The position numbers and the translations under genes were made by a program. A stretch of 64,000 bases of DNA, taken from the NCBI GenBank assembly GCA_013397455.1, contig VYZB01000057.1:892448-956447 (forward strand), given 5' to 3'. The stretch is from Crotophaga sulcirostris. Its lineage: Eukaryota; Chordata; Aves; Cuculiformes; Crotophagidae. The notes below the pieces were generated by a model that was not told where the DNA came from, searched no databases, and saw only the letters and a program-made list of their open reading frames with translations. Of this stretch, positions 10,071 through 23,387 are shown in pieces (position 1 is the first letter of the stretch; each line of letters opens with the position of its first letter).

Positions 10071-12974
10071 TACATTGCAATTACAAAAATAGAAGATTTT
10101 TAGACAAAGATTTAGACTTAGGCAGTCCACAGTTTGTAATTTAAAATGGACACTGAGGAATAACAGCGAATGCGTAAGAGTTCGGAAAGAGATAAGCGTG
10201 CAGAGTAAATAACTGAAGGAAAAAGACTGTGATGCCTGAACGACACAAATAATTTAAATATTTTTTCAATCTTTTGAATTCATGTTGGTGAGATTAATGT
10301 CTAAATTCCCTTCTAAATTTGAGAGTCTACCTGTAATTATCAACATATGAAGAATGTGCTTATACTCCTATGAAAAGACAAAATGATTAATGCAAATTAG
10401 GCCAGTTTTTCTCATTCTTCTGTAGACAATTTGGTCAGCTGAATAGCTAGCTGTTCAGAACATTTCAGTTCAGTTTACTGTGTAAGTCTTCAATGTATAT
10501 GAAGCTTAGTCATCTAATACACATTTTAGAGTTTATGTGAGAAGTATAAACTAAAACGCATATTAAAATAAGTAATTAAAAATACTTCCTACCAAGATTA
10601 AAATACAGAATTTAAGAATAGTATTTTAGTGAATTTACTCAGGGTGTGATTTGCTACTGACACATTTGTCAGTGTGCTGAAAACATTAGTGTGTGCATTT
10701 GCAATCAGATAATGGACACACTATTATCTCTTTCTTACTTTTTCAAGGTGTTTTCTTCTTCATTCAGTTTAACAGCGTTTGAGCTTTCCTTTCAATTAAA
10801 TGATGGAGTATAAGACATACCAATACTCAGGTAGATGACAATTGCCCAGATGGTTCAGCATTGATGAAATGCTAAACAGTATTGATCTGTTGTATTTTAA
10901 AAGGATTCAAGAATTTTATTTGCCCCAAAGATTGGATAAGAGACAACTAATTTTCAGTGTTAATCACTCAATAACTAAAGATATGACTTCTGGACATGAT
11001 TTGTTAGCTATGATTCCTGTAAAAAATGGTGGTTCCTCCAGCCACATTAGAAAGATGAAAGATTGCATGAATCAAAGATTCATAAACCTAGTTATGGAGT
11101 GTCATCAGAAAATTAAGGACAGAATAAAAGATTATCTGTGATGGTTCAGAAGAAAAAGCAATGAAAGGAAGGGCAAACAGGACTATATCAAATTCATCAC
11201 TTCTAGTTATGGGATGTGGGCACATCTTTGCATCTGTTCCACTACAGTATAAACTGTAGAATAAGCACTACAAATGACCAAAGGTTCATAAAGTTGGTAT
11301 AAAAGTCTTTCATTATTTGGTCCATGCTCACTAAAGGGTTCTTCAGAGTTGAGGATTTTTTAAATATTTTTTTATTTAAACACAGTAGTACTTTTGAGTT
11401 TGTCAGAATCTTACTGCTAATTGTTTTCGTGCACTAAATACTAGACCATTACATGGAAAATTAAATACAAGACGTAATATAAAACATATACTGTTTTTCT
11501 GAGTGTTTTTATATATATATCACATGATTATATACAAATAATGGTGGCCTTATGCACAATCTAGATCCAGTTTCTGAAACTGTTTCTGTATGTTTGTGTA
11601 AAACATGTATGTATTTATAAAGCTGTAGGTTCATAAGTAAAAAACCTCTTCCTTTATTTAGACCCATTTATTTTCAGTATCACAACTGTACCTGGTGAAC
11701 TCCAAAATGTCCTAAAATAATTTAGATATGTTCTCTAAGTTTGTTTACTATTTTAGTTTTGCCTTATAAATGTGGCAGGCACTCCTAAAGTCAGCTTTTT
11801 TTTCATTTTTATAGTAAACAATTGGAAGGTTAACACATTACTTCACTTGGCTACTTCTGATTGTTTATATTAAAAACAATAAAATAAAATAAAATCCATA
11901 TAAGTCCTGAATAACCTATCTTAAACTTAGGATAAATGTGAGTTAATTAGTTAACAATTATAAATATACAGTATTGCTTTTTATGTTATTTTAGAGTAGT
12001 TTGATCTGTAATCTTACCTTGTGCTTTTTATACTTTGGTTTGTTCCTTTTATATAATTTTCTTATTGAAATCTATGTCATGTTCCTTTACTAAGTCATAC
12101 TGTTTTTCTAAAAGAACGGTTCAAAGTTTCATCTTTAAGGTGAATGCTGAAACATTCTTGTTGAAAGAAATGATGGTATGTTTAGTAATAATCAATTTTT
12201 TCTTTTTCTAAACTACGTGTGTAATAGGAAGGTAAAATTATTTGCCTTGCAAAAGTAAAATATGAACAAAACACAATGACGATAAATTAGGGTCTGAACT
12301 AAGAAAGGGAACCTATAAAGTTTAAAGTACGAATTGGAGAGAGGAGAATGAAGTTATCAAAATATGTAATACTATTAACAAGAATAATAACGTATGTAAA
12401 ATGTATTAAATGATATTCTGTGCTGTGGTTTATTGACTGTGCACATATGAATTTGTCCAAATCTCCTTCTTCTTCCAATGTAGTCACTCTTTCAAGGGCA
12501 AATTTGCCATCTAGGTTTTGTTGGCTTTTCTTTCTTCATTGATTCCAGCCAGGAGTATTTCCTATTTATCTGCATTTTTTTGTTAGCATATATGGGTATC
12601 CTATATTCTTCAACTCTTTTTACCAAAGGGTTCTATTGCTTTTGAGTTGTCTGGACTCACTGAAAAATCTGTTCACTGACCTTAAGTTTCAGAGAACTGT
12701 ATGGTGAAGTCTTAATAGCTGTTTTGTATCTATTTGCAGAAGTTTTAAAATAATAATCTTTTGATACAAGTTTTCTGATTTGTTTCAGTGGCATTTGGAC
12801 CTTACTGGGCAGAGATGGAAAATCTGTAATTAACATTATATCTGAGCATATGTTGCATTGTTTTCTAATTATGTTTGAATATCTACTTTATCTTTCTCTC
12901 TTTTCAAGAGACACAAGAAGGTGAAATACCATCTCCATTATCCAAACACAGGATTAGCCAATTAGGCATACACA
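10071..12974. other. AT-rich non-coding DNA
   Basis: No repeat family recognised. An open frame at 10842-11141 (about 90 codons from its first ATG) has no recognised homology and was not called. (TA)n tract at about 11511-11520 and an AAAATAAAAT tract at about 11877-11893. Confidence 0.45.
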
Positions 12975-14260
12975 AATCTGTGTGAACAGATGGGATGCAT
13001 CCGAGGGTGTTGTTGGAGCTGGCTGATGTCATTGCAAGACTGTTGTCTAATCTCTTCAAAAGGTCATGAATTTTGGAGGTTCCCAATGACTAGAAAAAAA
13101 CAGATGTCAGATCCATCATCAGAAATGGCAAGAAAGAAGATTCAGAAGCCTATGAGCTGGTCTGTCTCACCTCAGTGACTGGACAGGTGATGGAATAAAT
13201 TCTCTTGGATGCCATCTTCATACACTTGAAGGAGAATAAGGTGATTGGGAGCAGCCAGTATGCACACATTATGCCAGACCAACTTTCTATGATGAGATGA
13301 GTGCTGGTGCTGTAGACAAAAAGGGGGGCAGTGGCTCATGTATACCTTGACTTTAACAAGACCTTTGATGCAATCTTACAAAGTATCCTTATCACCAAAC
13401 TGGTAAGATACGTGCTGGATAAATGGATAATGAAGTAGATGGAAAATTCGTTGCACTACCAAGCTCAAAGAGCTGTGTTTAGAGGTACAAGGTTTATCTG
13501 GTGGTCAATAGCAAGGGGCATCCTTCAGCAATCAGAACTCAGGCTGATACTGTTCAGTGTCTGCATAAATGGCCTCTATGGTGGGAAAGAATAGGTTTGT
13601 TCATGGTACAAAATTGGAAGAAGTAGTCAATACACTGGAAGGAAGAACTGCTGTTCAGAAGGACCTCTTGAGGCTGGAGGAAGGCATTAACAGGAACCTC
13701 ATGAAGTTCAACACAAGCAAGTGCAAAGTCCTATGCCAGGGAAGAACTAATCTCATGCAACAGTAGGGGCTGGTGGCAGGCCAGCTGGCTGAAAAATCAG
13801 CTTTGAAAAAAACCCACTCAGAGTCCTGGTGGACATCAAGTTGAATGCTATGCAGCAACAAGAAGGTGAAATGTATCCTGAGCTCTATTATTAAGAATGC
13901 GGTTGGCAGGTACAGAGGTATGATCCTTCCCTCCCTGTCTAGCATTTGTGAGAGTATATCTGAGGTGCTATGTCTGACTTTAGGCTGGCTCCCCATTTCA
14001 AGAAAGACATTAGCATGCGGAATTGAGTCAAGCAGAGGGTGACCAAGACGGTCAAGAAGCTGGAACTCATGATGGATGAGGAAACAATGTTTGTTCTGCC
14101 TTAACAAGAGAAAACTCAGGAGAGCCCTTGTTTCTGTATGCAAGTACCTGAGCGGATGAAGCCAGACCCTTATCAGAAGTATGCAGTGATAGGATGGAAA
14201 GCAAAGGACACAAACTCGAACATGGGAAGTCACAACTAGATACTGTGGAAAACTGTTTTT
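12975..14260 (+). mobile_element. CR1 LINE, old and decayed ORF2 copy
   Basis: Diverged plus-strand CR1 covering the reverse-transcriptase region. Recognisable landmarks are the GATGGGATGCATCCGAGGGT segment near 12988, the GACTTTAACAAGACCTTTGATGC segment near 13350 (RT palm region), the MKFNTSKCKVL-type segment near 13700, and the later ORF2 tail to about 14250. Many frameshifts and stops. The usual CR1 3' UTR and tail are not seen, so the 3' end is missing or too diverged. The exact start is uncertain; similarity may begin up to 100 bp earlier. Confidence 0.8.
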
Positions 14261-16329
14261 AGCTTGAGAATTCTCAAACCCTGAAACTTTAAGACCTCCT
14301 TTAAGCAGGGACAATATGTTTCTGCCAACGTAAATTATCATGTGATTCTATTATTTTGTGAATTTGGCTTTGGTCATTAAAGATTTTATTACAGGAACTC
14401 TTTAAATATAAATCTTTAAGAAGACAGGTAATTCACTGTGGAAACTGACTGGCGCTGTTGAGGTACTCCAGATATCATATACCAAGGGATGCACCACCTT
14501 ACCAGCTTTGTAGGTCTATGAAGGCTGAATAAACCATAACAACAAAACGTGTTTGCAACAGTAGATAGCGTGGAATCATGGTTTGTACCAAACACATTCA
14601 AGCTGAGGAGGATTTCTCTTCCGAAATAGAGATGCTCATTTGGTTAAATTTATCTGCCCCATCTAACGTCTGTTTCTTTGCCATGAAAAACACTTCTACA
14701 GCTTTTGGCTTTATCTGGAGTCACTCTGTTTCTCAGTAATTTATCTAGAGGTCTTACATGCATGCTCAAAGACAAGCACAAGTCAATATGTTGAAAGCCT
14801 TTTCATAATCATGTATTCATTCTAATTCCATTATATCTATGAGTCTACATATTGCCTCTGCGACAGAAAACAGTAGAGATTTTATAGGTGGCAAAGCATA
14901 TTACCTGTTAAAGAGTAACAAAATGAGAACCAAATCTTTCTGTTTTTTTGACATATCCCAAGCATACTTTACATCCCATTTCAATGACAACTAGGTTGGC
15001 TAGTGCTGCACATCCTGACAACAAACACCGCATTTACCACTTACATATGATATGGTGATTTATAGCTTAAATACCAACTACTATATCCCACACATCCACC
15101 AATAGCTTTTCCTTAATTTCCGCTTACTGCTTCCTCATATGATCTTGACTCTAGAAAAAGATAGAGTAGCAGCAATTATTTCTTTCTGTCTCTTAATAAG
15201 AAAAACCTGTACACCCAGCTCCTCGCTGTGCTTTCATGATCAGGCTCTCCTGTTGCTACAACGTATTCCAAGACTGAAATTTGCCCTTCCATAGGTACTG
15301 ACATACTGACTACCTCTCCAGAAACTCAGTCATTCCTTCCATCAACCTGGTAGAAGTGTCTCGCTCTACAGATTGTGAGTAAAAAGAGACAGGACATGGA
15401 CACAGCCCCTACCCGAGCCAAGTCCTTCACCTGGATTAAGGTTCTAGGCAGCATAATCTAAATTTGTAGTTAGTTTTGAGTAGGCAGTTGGACAAGGTGA
15501 TTTTCAGAAGTCCCTTTTTTTTCTATGAACTGATCATTCTTCACCTGTAATGAACTAGCCCTCAAAGCAGTGCCTTAAGCATTCTTCAGCACTAGGTCTC
15601 CATGACAGAAAACTGCTGGTCTCCCTCCTGGGTATGTCAGTGTGAATGAATGGAGACCTCTATGGGTTTAGCTCTAAAAATCTCTGTGGAAGCTTACTCT
15701 TCGGTGAGCTTTTCCTTCTAGAATTTCTCATACTTCTACAGAAAGGGGTGTGTCTCCTATTTGTTAGCACCACACTGTGCCTCAGGCTCAGCTGCGAGTT
15801 TTGAAGGGTTGAGTAAGCGATAAACATGGTCCTGGCAAGGTATGAGATATGCTGGCAGTGCAGGCAACATCACCAAATTTTTATGATATCAAAAGCCAAC
15901 TTAACTGCAAAGTACTTCTAGCAGTAAGCACAAAGCTCTAAGATTGTTCTCAAGAAGCAGTTATAGCATGTGACAAGCCAATTCAGAAGAAACAGAAATT
16001 GACTCATATAAAGATGAAGGGAAAAGGTAAGAGGTATAAAAGTTGGAATTTATGGTATTTAGCAACATTTGAAATCAGATTTGACATGGTGCCTTTAGGG
16101 TTTGACCTTGAACCGCAGTTTGAGAAGACAATAAATTATGTGGATGGGAGAACAGACTGCCTGAATTTTCATACCCTTTCTCTACAACATTGCTTTTGCT
16201 GATGTGATAGTTCAGTTCAGATTGAGATCACATGGCATTATGGACACTGAAATTGTGCTAATGTCTAAACCATATCAAGTTACTGTAGAGACTGTCTGAA
16301 CTTTGAACACAATACGAGTACTTCCATCT
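14261..16329. other. Non-coding DNA with one possible CR1 tail
   Basis: No gene seen. A 60-bp stretch at about 15485-15545 resembles a diverged plus-strand CR1 3' end and is listed separately. Confidence 0.4.
15485..15545 (+). mobile_element. Possible CR1 3'-end remnant
   Basis: GTTGGACAAGGTGATTTTCA followed by GAAGTCCC and a TTCTATGAA word matches the layout of a CR1 3' UTR. It is short and diverged. Confidence 0.4.
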
Positions 16330-16450
16330 CCTTTGCCATTGGCTGACTGCATTGCCTTAAACAAATTTGTCTATTTCTCATCTGGAAAATGGGCAAAAAT
16401 AAAACCAATTTACCTTACATGGAAACTGTTAAGATTAATTATTTAATGCT
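16330..16450 (+). repeat. Possible ancient MIR-like SINE remnant
   Basis: Contains TTCTCATCTGGAAAATGGGC followed by ATAA-rich sequence and TTACCTTACATGG, the order found in amniote MIR/L2-type tails (cue: catctgtaaaatggg). Short and diverged; could be chance. Confidence 0.35.
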
Positions 16451-17460
16451 GTGGACCTCATTTCTGCAGACACTTCCTATGGCCCACAACAGAGGCATAT
16501 AGAAACAAGGAAAGTAATTGCATGTTTAAACCAGACACTTTCCCTGTTCAGAGAGAAGGAAAGGATAGATGTAGATTATCTGAGATTTCAGTTTCCTTTT
16601 TTTTGCCAGTTATGTATGCATTTGGAAGACTAATACTTTAATAATACTTGGTACTCATTTGGAAATTTAGATGAGACATTTGGGTTTCTTAAGTAGTTTC
16701 GCATTAGACTTAAGCTATCTCGTAAATAAATGATGACTTAAAAAAATCCGTCTACATTTCATCTTATTACAGAAAGGAGGACTATTATAGAAAGAAAAAC
16801 CCCAGGGTGTTACTGTATGGGTTCTTCAATATGTATGTGATATTATCATGTGCTTTAACCACTCCAGTCTTTAATAAATCAATTGATTGGACTGTTCTTT
16901 GGCCTCAGAAATATTACATTTCTTTTACTAATTTTCAGTTTTGCATATAAATATATATAAGTATATATACATAAAAATATTTGAAAATATAAATATATAC
17001 ATGTGTATATAATTATCTACGTTGCATATACACCATATGCATGTGCAATCTGGCTATAAATATGTATGTATATAAAAATTATCTTCTGAATTATTACCTT
17101 CCTAAAGCAAAATGTGTTTTCTCGACAAGTTTACACAAACCTGGCTGGGATCCTTGGTTCTTCAGCAATGGTAGTATGCTGCACTGACTTTCGAACGATG
17201 TTAGCCAGACTGCATTTAGCTCATATCTGACTGACCTATCAGTGTAGGCATATTGAAAGCTTCTCTGGACTTCATTTCCTACCTGTAAAGTGAAAGGCTA
17301 GTTGACAGGTAAACACATCAAAGACTATGAGACTGTCACCAAAATACATAAGACGACCAGGTATTTATGTAACTAAAACCAAGAGAACCACAAAGCTATG
17401 ATGATTTTATCCTGTTTTCCAAAAAAATGCAGCACTTACTAAACATTTCTTGGAGAGTCT
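16451..17460. other. AT-rich DNA with a TA-rich tract
   Basis: Holds a 130-bp imperfect TATA-rich tract at about 16940-17075 and nothing else recognised. Confidence 0.5.
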
Positions 17461-17557
17461 GATTCAGTAAAGCAATTAAACGTGAGCTTAATTTGAAGTC
17501 AATAATACTTAACCACTTGCTTGTAATTAATTATGTGCTTAAATGGTTTGCTGAATT
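17461..17557. mobile_element. Decayed palindromic MITE
   Basis: The left end GATTCAGTAAAGCAATTAAA pairs as an inverted repeat with the right end (TTTAAGCAC... on the complement of 17530-17557: complement reads AATTCAGCAAACCATTTAAG). Roughly two thirds of 38 aligned positions match. The middle carries GAAGTCAAT, as expected in a known type of palindromic amniote element built of AAGCACTTAAGC-type words. A non-autonomous DNA transposon is the best explanation; the superfamily is not certain. Confidence 0.6.
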
Positions 17558-20500
17558 TGTAATTTAATATAAATGCATATGAAGTGTGGAGGTTTAGCAC
17601 ATTTTTTAGATGCAACTTAAAGAAGGGGTTCTTTGACCGCTTCATTTCTAATTAGTTTCTTCACATTAATTTTTTGCAACTGAGATCCAACAGTCTAATA
17701 CAAAAATAACAATTTTTCTTCTTTAAAAAACAGATGATAGCTATCAAGTATTTTTCACATATTTTCCTGAAACATTTTCTTACATTTAGTATATAGTTTT
17801 TTTATTTATATTTTCTTAAGTTAAAGCGTAAATGTTTATTATAGTTATTTTGTTATTTACTGAATAATTCTTCCCTTCTTATTCCCTTATAAACTCTTCA
17901 TTACTCTGAAAGTAGAATTCTAATAGATGCAGAATGCTCCTATCAGTGTTTTCCTATGTTGTTCATCTAGAGTCACTCATTATTCAGAAGAAAAACCTCA
18001 ATATGGTTCCTAAAAAAGAAGTTTGTCATGAGATTACATACACTGTAAAGTTATGGAAATCGCAATGTTTATTTTTTTCCCAACTGTACAAAATGTAAAT
18101 ATTTAAAAAAGCAGCCAACTGAAAAAGATACAAATGGAATAGGGTAGATTTTCAGACTCGCTGATACAAGGAATAATGCAATGAGTAGTCCATGAAGGTC
18201 GCATTTTTAAAATAAGCCAATATTTTCAAAAGTTAGCTTTTATTGTCGTTAGTTGCTTAAAAGTATGTGTTTTTCCCTCTCATTGAAATCATCCCAGACA
18301 TTGTAAAATTACCTCAAGAGCTGCTTTATAACTTTTTTCCAGCTCCTGCTTTGAATTTTTTCTTTTTTTTCCCCTATTTACTGCAATCAAGTGGTTTTCC
18401 TGTAATTGCTCCCATAATTTTTCCTGATGCTGAGTCTGCGAGATGTTGCAGTAATCATTTAATCAGTAACAACACAGTTTTGTGTTCCTACTGCATGATT
18501 AAATTAATATAGTTTACGTATGTTACATTTACGGAAATCACTGACTCATCACACAAAAATAAATATAGTAGTCTAATTAAATCTTTTCTGATTGTATATC
18601 ATATAAAAATACTCAAAATAAGGTCAAGATCTTTTCATGTTAATTATAAATAAAACACTGTTTCTAACAATGACACTGTAGTTAAACTTAATTCACAGGG
18701 GAAAAAAAGTGAGAGGCCATCTCTAACACTGTTTACACAGATAACTTAATTTTCCTGGTTCTGGAAATATTTAGATTGTTCTCCTTGTCATTACGATATC
18801 GTTCTGATCTCTTAGAAAGAGTTTTGCCAAGAGCCAAAAATAGCTCAAGACTTTTTTTCTGGCAGAAACACAAGTTGTTTAGGAAATTTTACAAGTAATA
18901 AATTCTGAAGCAAAATATTTCTGAAACTTGAAAAAGTATTCACTTCATTTGCAAATATATTTTGTTCTTTATCACATTTTTATATATATTTTGCTCATAT
19001 ATTTTTACCTCTTACTATCATTGGTTTAGCTTTTTCCAGTTTTGTTATTTTCCAATAGTATGTAAAAAAAATCTTAAAGACAGTTAAGTTAGTTTTTAAT
19101 CACAGGAAAGATTTTGAATTAGGATGTTGTTAGCTATATAATTCTCTGACAGCTTTCTCTCTAAATGAAAAGCCATCACATTGCCCGTTCTTGTGATAAG
19201 ATTCTTCTTTGACCATGATATATCAAACTAGGCCTACTTGAAGCATTTTTAGACAAAACAGACATTCAAACAGATGGCTCAAAGAACTGTGTGGTTGAGT
19301 ATCTGGTGATATTGTATCATTCCTACAATAGAGTCTCTGAGCTATCTGTACCTGCTCTCATAGTGTTAGCTTGAAAATCATTGCCTAAGATTCCTAATAC
19401 CTACCTCTTAATTAAGCATCTTAGTTCACGGGAATATCCAAAAGACTTCTTTTTATTAAAACAGCTGAAATCAGTTACCCTCTTCTCGTATACACTGGAG
19501 TTGTATACAATAAGGACTCTGTACTGACAAAGTTCTAAGGACCAGTTAAACATATCCTGCCTTTATGCCTTGGCAAACAGAGCATGGGCAGAGTCCCAGT
19601 GGACTCCAAACAAAAACTCTTGTCCAAAGGGTTCTATCACAGCAGAAATGTGATACATTTGGCCAAAATATTTCATACATTTAAAACATCTATATAGTAA
19701 GTAGATGTGTTTTTTTACTATGTGCAGCCAATGCGTATTTCCCACTGTTTGATGATAGTGGCGATGCATGTTATTTGCACTTTCAGTGCTCCAGTACTTC
19801 TACAGTTGAGTCACGTACATGTAGCATTATCAGATGACTGTTCAGACTCCTCACGAAACGGGAATATTTTCAAACTTTACAGTCTTGCTTAAGGTGCAGT
19901 TATAATGATGGATGAAATCCTTACAGACTGATTTGTAAAAGGATTCATCCAAAAATGCATCCTGTAATCTCAGAAATACTATAATGTGAAGATTAATCTA
20001 AAAAATTTTTGCTCAGATTCCTGTACTTAACAGTATCTAACATAAAATGGTTTCCTGTAAATGCACTTTAGTCTTTATATATTTCTGTGAATTTTCTGGC
20101 TATCACAGAATACCGTTGCATATTTAGAAGGTTTGGAAATGCCCTATGTCTTGATAATATAGAGTATTAGCATGGATATGACTGTAGGTAAATGTGTATA
20201 TGTATCACGATAAAACAAAGAAACAGTTGAATATAATTGAAAAATCTAGATATCATGAGTACCTCTTTGTAATTCCTTCTATAGATATAGAATACACTCT
20301 TCAAAGTATGAAGATTAGTAAAAAGCTATATGAAATGCAGGACATTTAATTGTAATTGAATATTTTTCATTGAGATACTCTTTCTAAATCCATCATAACT
20401 CCATATGCTACTGTCCGTAGTTGAGCTTTTTCAGAGATTGTTGAGCGGGATCAATAAAATCTGATAATAGGAAGCTAAGGAATTTTATACACCCACTCTC

Positions 20501-20833
20501 TTTCAGTGTGTTTGCCCTGGACAAGTTTCAGGAGAAATGGTTCAAATGTCTGAACTCCCTAGAATAACCCTGGGCCTTCTATACAGTTTTATTTAACACA
20601 AAAGTTTGGATCTACAGAGTTGAAATAATAAGCATGCTTATTTTTTTACTTCATAAAAAAAAATTTTCTAGATCAGATCAAAATCTATAATCCCCGAAAA
20701 TGATGACTCATTATTTATTCAAATTAGGTACCCAAAAAGATTAATTATGTTGATGATTAAAGATAAGAATACACAAAATTTCATGACACATAGTGAAAGG
20801 TAAAATTCATGCTATACATTTCGATCCCTGTAT
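17558..20833. other. AT-rich non-coding DNA
   Basis: Long T- and A-rich stretches with no recognised repeat or gene. The short open frames have no coding character. Confidence 0.5.
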
Positions 20834-20945
20834 TTCAAAGCAGTTCGCAAATAATTTCTTAAAGTAGGATATCTGAGGTATAGAGAAGAACAGTGATTTG
20901 TGCAAGAACCCATAATAGAGCCTGAACTCCGCAGAAAATTTTTGT
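20834..20945 (+). repeat. Ancient MIR/L2-like SINE remnant
   Basis: Order of words: CAAAGCAGTTCGCAAATAAT, then GAGGTATAGAGAAGAACAGT, GATTTGTGCAAGAACCCATA and AGAGCCTGAACTCC. This follows the amniote MIR-type pattern of 'aagcactttacaaa ... gaggcacagagaggttaagtgacttgcccaag ... cagagccgggaa'. Base match is moderate but the order is complete. Confidence 0.6.
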
Positions 20946-21379
20946 GTTGTAAGACCCTTTATGTGCCATCTTGTCTCATCTTCCCTTTATCATCTCCCTA
21001 ATCTCTGCTTGAAACTAGGAACAAAATAACAAAACCTCACTAATGTTCTGTTTTCCTCTAATCATAGTTTGAAATTCCTGCATCATGGAGGTTTCAAAGA
21101 ATATCGGTAGCAGTAATAAAAAATACCAACAAGACTTTCAGGCCATTTTCATCGTTGGAATAGTTTCTTTCTGAAGTGTAATAGAAATAAACTAGCAAGC
21201 TGTTTCATAAGTTAAAAGTCAGCCATAATTTCTCGGGCAACAATGAAATATACTTTTCAGTTAGAACAACTATAGGTGTTCTTAAAAAATGTCTTTGCTT
21301 CCATCTTCTAAACATTTTTACTGGATAAACTGTATGTACCTATGACAACAATTATATAGTCACATGTCAGCATATGTTA
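20946..21379. other. Non-coding DNA
   Basis: No feature recognised between the SINE remnant and the LTR. Confidence 0.5.
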
Positions 21380-22244
21380 TGCGGTGACTTGACCTTGGCC
21401 AGCAGCCAGCTGCCCACCCACCTGCTCTGTCACTTCCTCTCCCCAACAGGACAGAGGGAGAAAATAAAATGAAGAAAAACTCATGGTTCAAGATAAAGAC
21501 AGAGAGATTAATTATCAGTTAATATCACAGGTGAAACAGACTTGACAAGTGGAAAATTAATTTAATTTATTGCCAATTAAAACAGATTTGGCCAGTGACT
21601 AACAAAAGAAAAAAATGAAAATAAACCTTCCCCTGCCCATTTTTTTCAAGTTCAACTTCATTCCCTCATTCCCAGCTGCTCTACGTCCTCACCAGCACCC
21701 CCACCCCAGGCATTGTGCGGGGATGGGGAATGGGTGTGTTACAGTCAGTTCATAACAGTTCCTCTTGCCACTCATTTCTCCTCATGCTTTTTCCCCATTC
21801 CAACATGGGTGCTCGTCACAGCATTGCAGTCCTTCAGGAAAAAAAAAATACTCTAATGTGGGTTCTCCACAGGTTGTAGGGAAATACCTGCTCCATTGTG
21901 GTCTTGTCCAGGGACTGCAGGTCAATCTCTACTCTGGCACCTGGAGCCCCTTTACATCCTCCTCATTCTCTGACCTGGGTGGTCATATTGTTGGTTGTTA
22001 CATGTTTTTTTTCTTTCCTCACTCCTCTGCCCATCCAGTGTATTGTCCTTTCTAAAATATGTTTTCCTGGCCATGCCACCAGCTTGGCTGGTGGGCTCAG
22101 CTGTGCTCTGCAGTGGATTTGTTGAAGTTGGCTGGAAGTGGCTGGAACTGGCTGTGTCCAGCATGGGATAGCCCCTGCCTTCCCCTCACAGGGGCTGTCC
22201 CACAGCCCTCCACTGCCAAGACTTTTCCATTTACACTTAATACA
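21380..22244 (+). mobile_element. Avian endogenous-retrovirus LTR, near full length
   Basis: Starts TGCGGTGACTTGACCTTGGC and ends TTAATACA, giving TG...CA ends. Early on it has AGGACAGAGGGAGAAAATAA and GATAAAGACAGAGAG, then TTTATTGCCAATTAAAACAG, then several imperfect repeats of a 'CTCCA-TGTGG-TGCAG' type (about 21800-21930), a block of CCTCCTC...CTTTCC, and a final CTGCAGTGGATTTGTTG segment. This order matches a widespread avian LTR family seen in many bird genomes (from memory). Much of it is diverged. No clear target duplication and no retroviral coding sequence found. The 96- and 98-codon open frames inside it are not genes. Confidence 0.75.
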
Positions 22245-23387
22245 TCTCAGAGTTCATTAACCCTAGAAGCTGAATCGCCTCAACTCTACACAGATTTTGA
22301 TGTTTCTTTTAATCCAACTGAAAATTTGATGTGTCAATTTTACAAACCTATTTGACCGGACTCTCACGACACAAATCTTCCAGATTTATCTGAAAAAAAC
22401 TCTGTCTTGATTATGTTGAAAAGTGGTTACTTGGTCTTTGTAGTACTAACATATTGTCCGTGATTAATGACACAGGTTTGTCATTAGGTGCACAATGTCA
22501 CCAAGATATTTTTAAACTATTGTTTGAATAGCCTTATATGAAGTATCTAAATTGTTCTTAAAGAAAAGTACCACACATGGATCAAATAAGACATTAGTTT
22601 ATTCATAAATTTAATTTTTAGAAGTTTTGAGCTTTGTGTCACTTAGTAGGAGTGATAAGTACCAGACTCATATCTTTTAACATTTCAGCAAAACACTTAC
22701 TCTAAACAACCACTTTTAAAACCTTGCTTGACTGGAAATGTAAGTGGATTTGGTTTAGTTCTGCTAGTAGACCTACTCAATAAGTTATTCATTGATCTTC
22801 AGTATTTTGAAACAACTTTTCTTCGATTTTTCCTATTCCTGTCTAAGTGAGTTTTATATTGCCCTTTAGCCATTAGTCACATATCAGTGTCTGAAGTGAC
22901 TGTTTGACACATGCACTCAACTGGTAAGCCCAATAATCTTCATGTGTAAAGTTCTAAGAGTTGCTTCTTTCTCCTCCTTGATCAGTGGCAGTCTCAAGGA
23001 ACGTGTTTATGCTGAAGAAAAGAGTTATAATTAATACTAATGTTTTCATGTTAAAACCAGTATCTTATGATGTATTAGTGTAAAATACACCAATTTATGA
23101 CATTCACTAGTGTGAGCAAAATAGTGAACAAACATAATACATATTTCAATCCCTATCTGTTGTTAAATAATGGTACCTTAACAGATTTTGTAGCCTAATA
23201 AAAAGCTCATCGTTCTATAAAAATGACTAGTAAATTAGAAACACACCAAAAAGTTTTAAGAAAATGAATTACTAGATTTTTTAGATTTTTTTGAGTACTC
23301 TTTTTAACATAAAAAGAGTTTTTCCTCATAATATAAAGTATAGATTCTTGATCTTATTTTTAACTCATAAGATATAAACGGAAAGTG
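22245..23387. other. AT-rich non-coding DNA
   Basis: No repeat or gene recognised. Confidence 0.5.

Noticed and set aside
10842..11141. Open frame of about 99 codons in AT-rich DNA
   Set aside because: It begins with TTG; the first ATG is at 10869. No recognised domain, no acceptor or donor context, and the composition is like the surroundings.
13655..14341. 228-codon minus-strand open frame
   Set aside because: It is antisense to the plus-strand CR1 at 12975-14260; the CR1 frame on the other strand explains the sequence.
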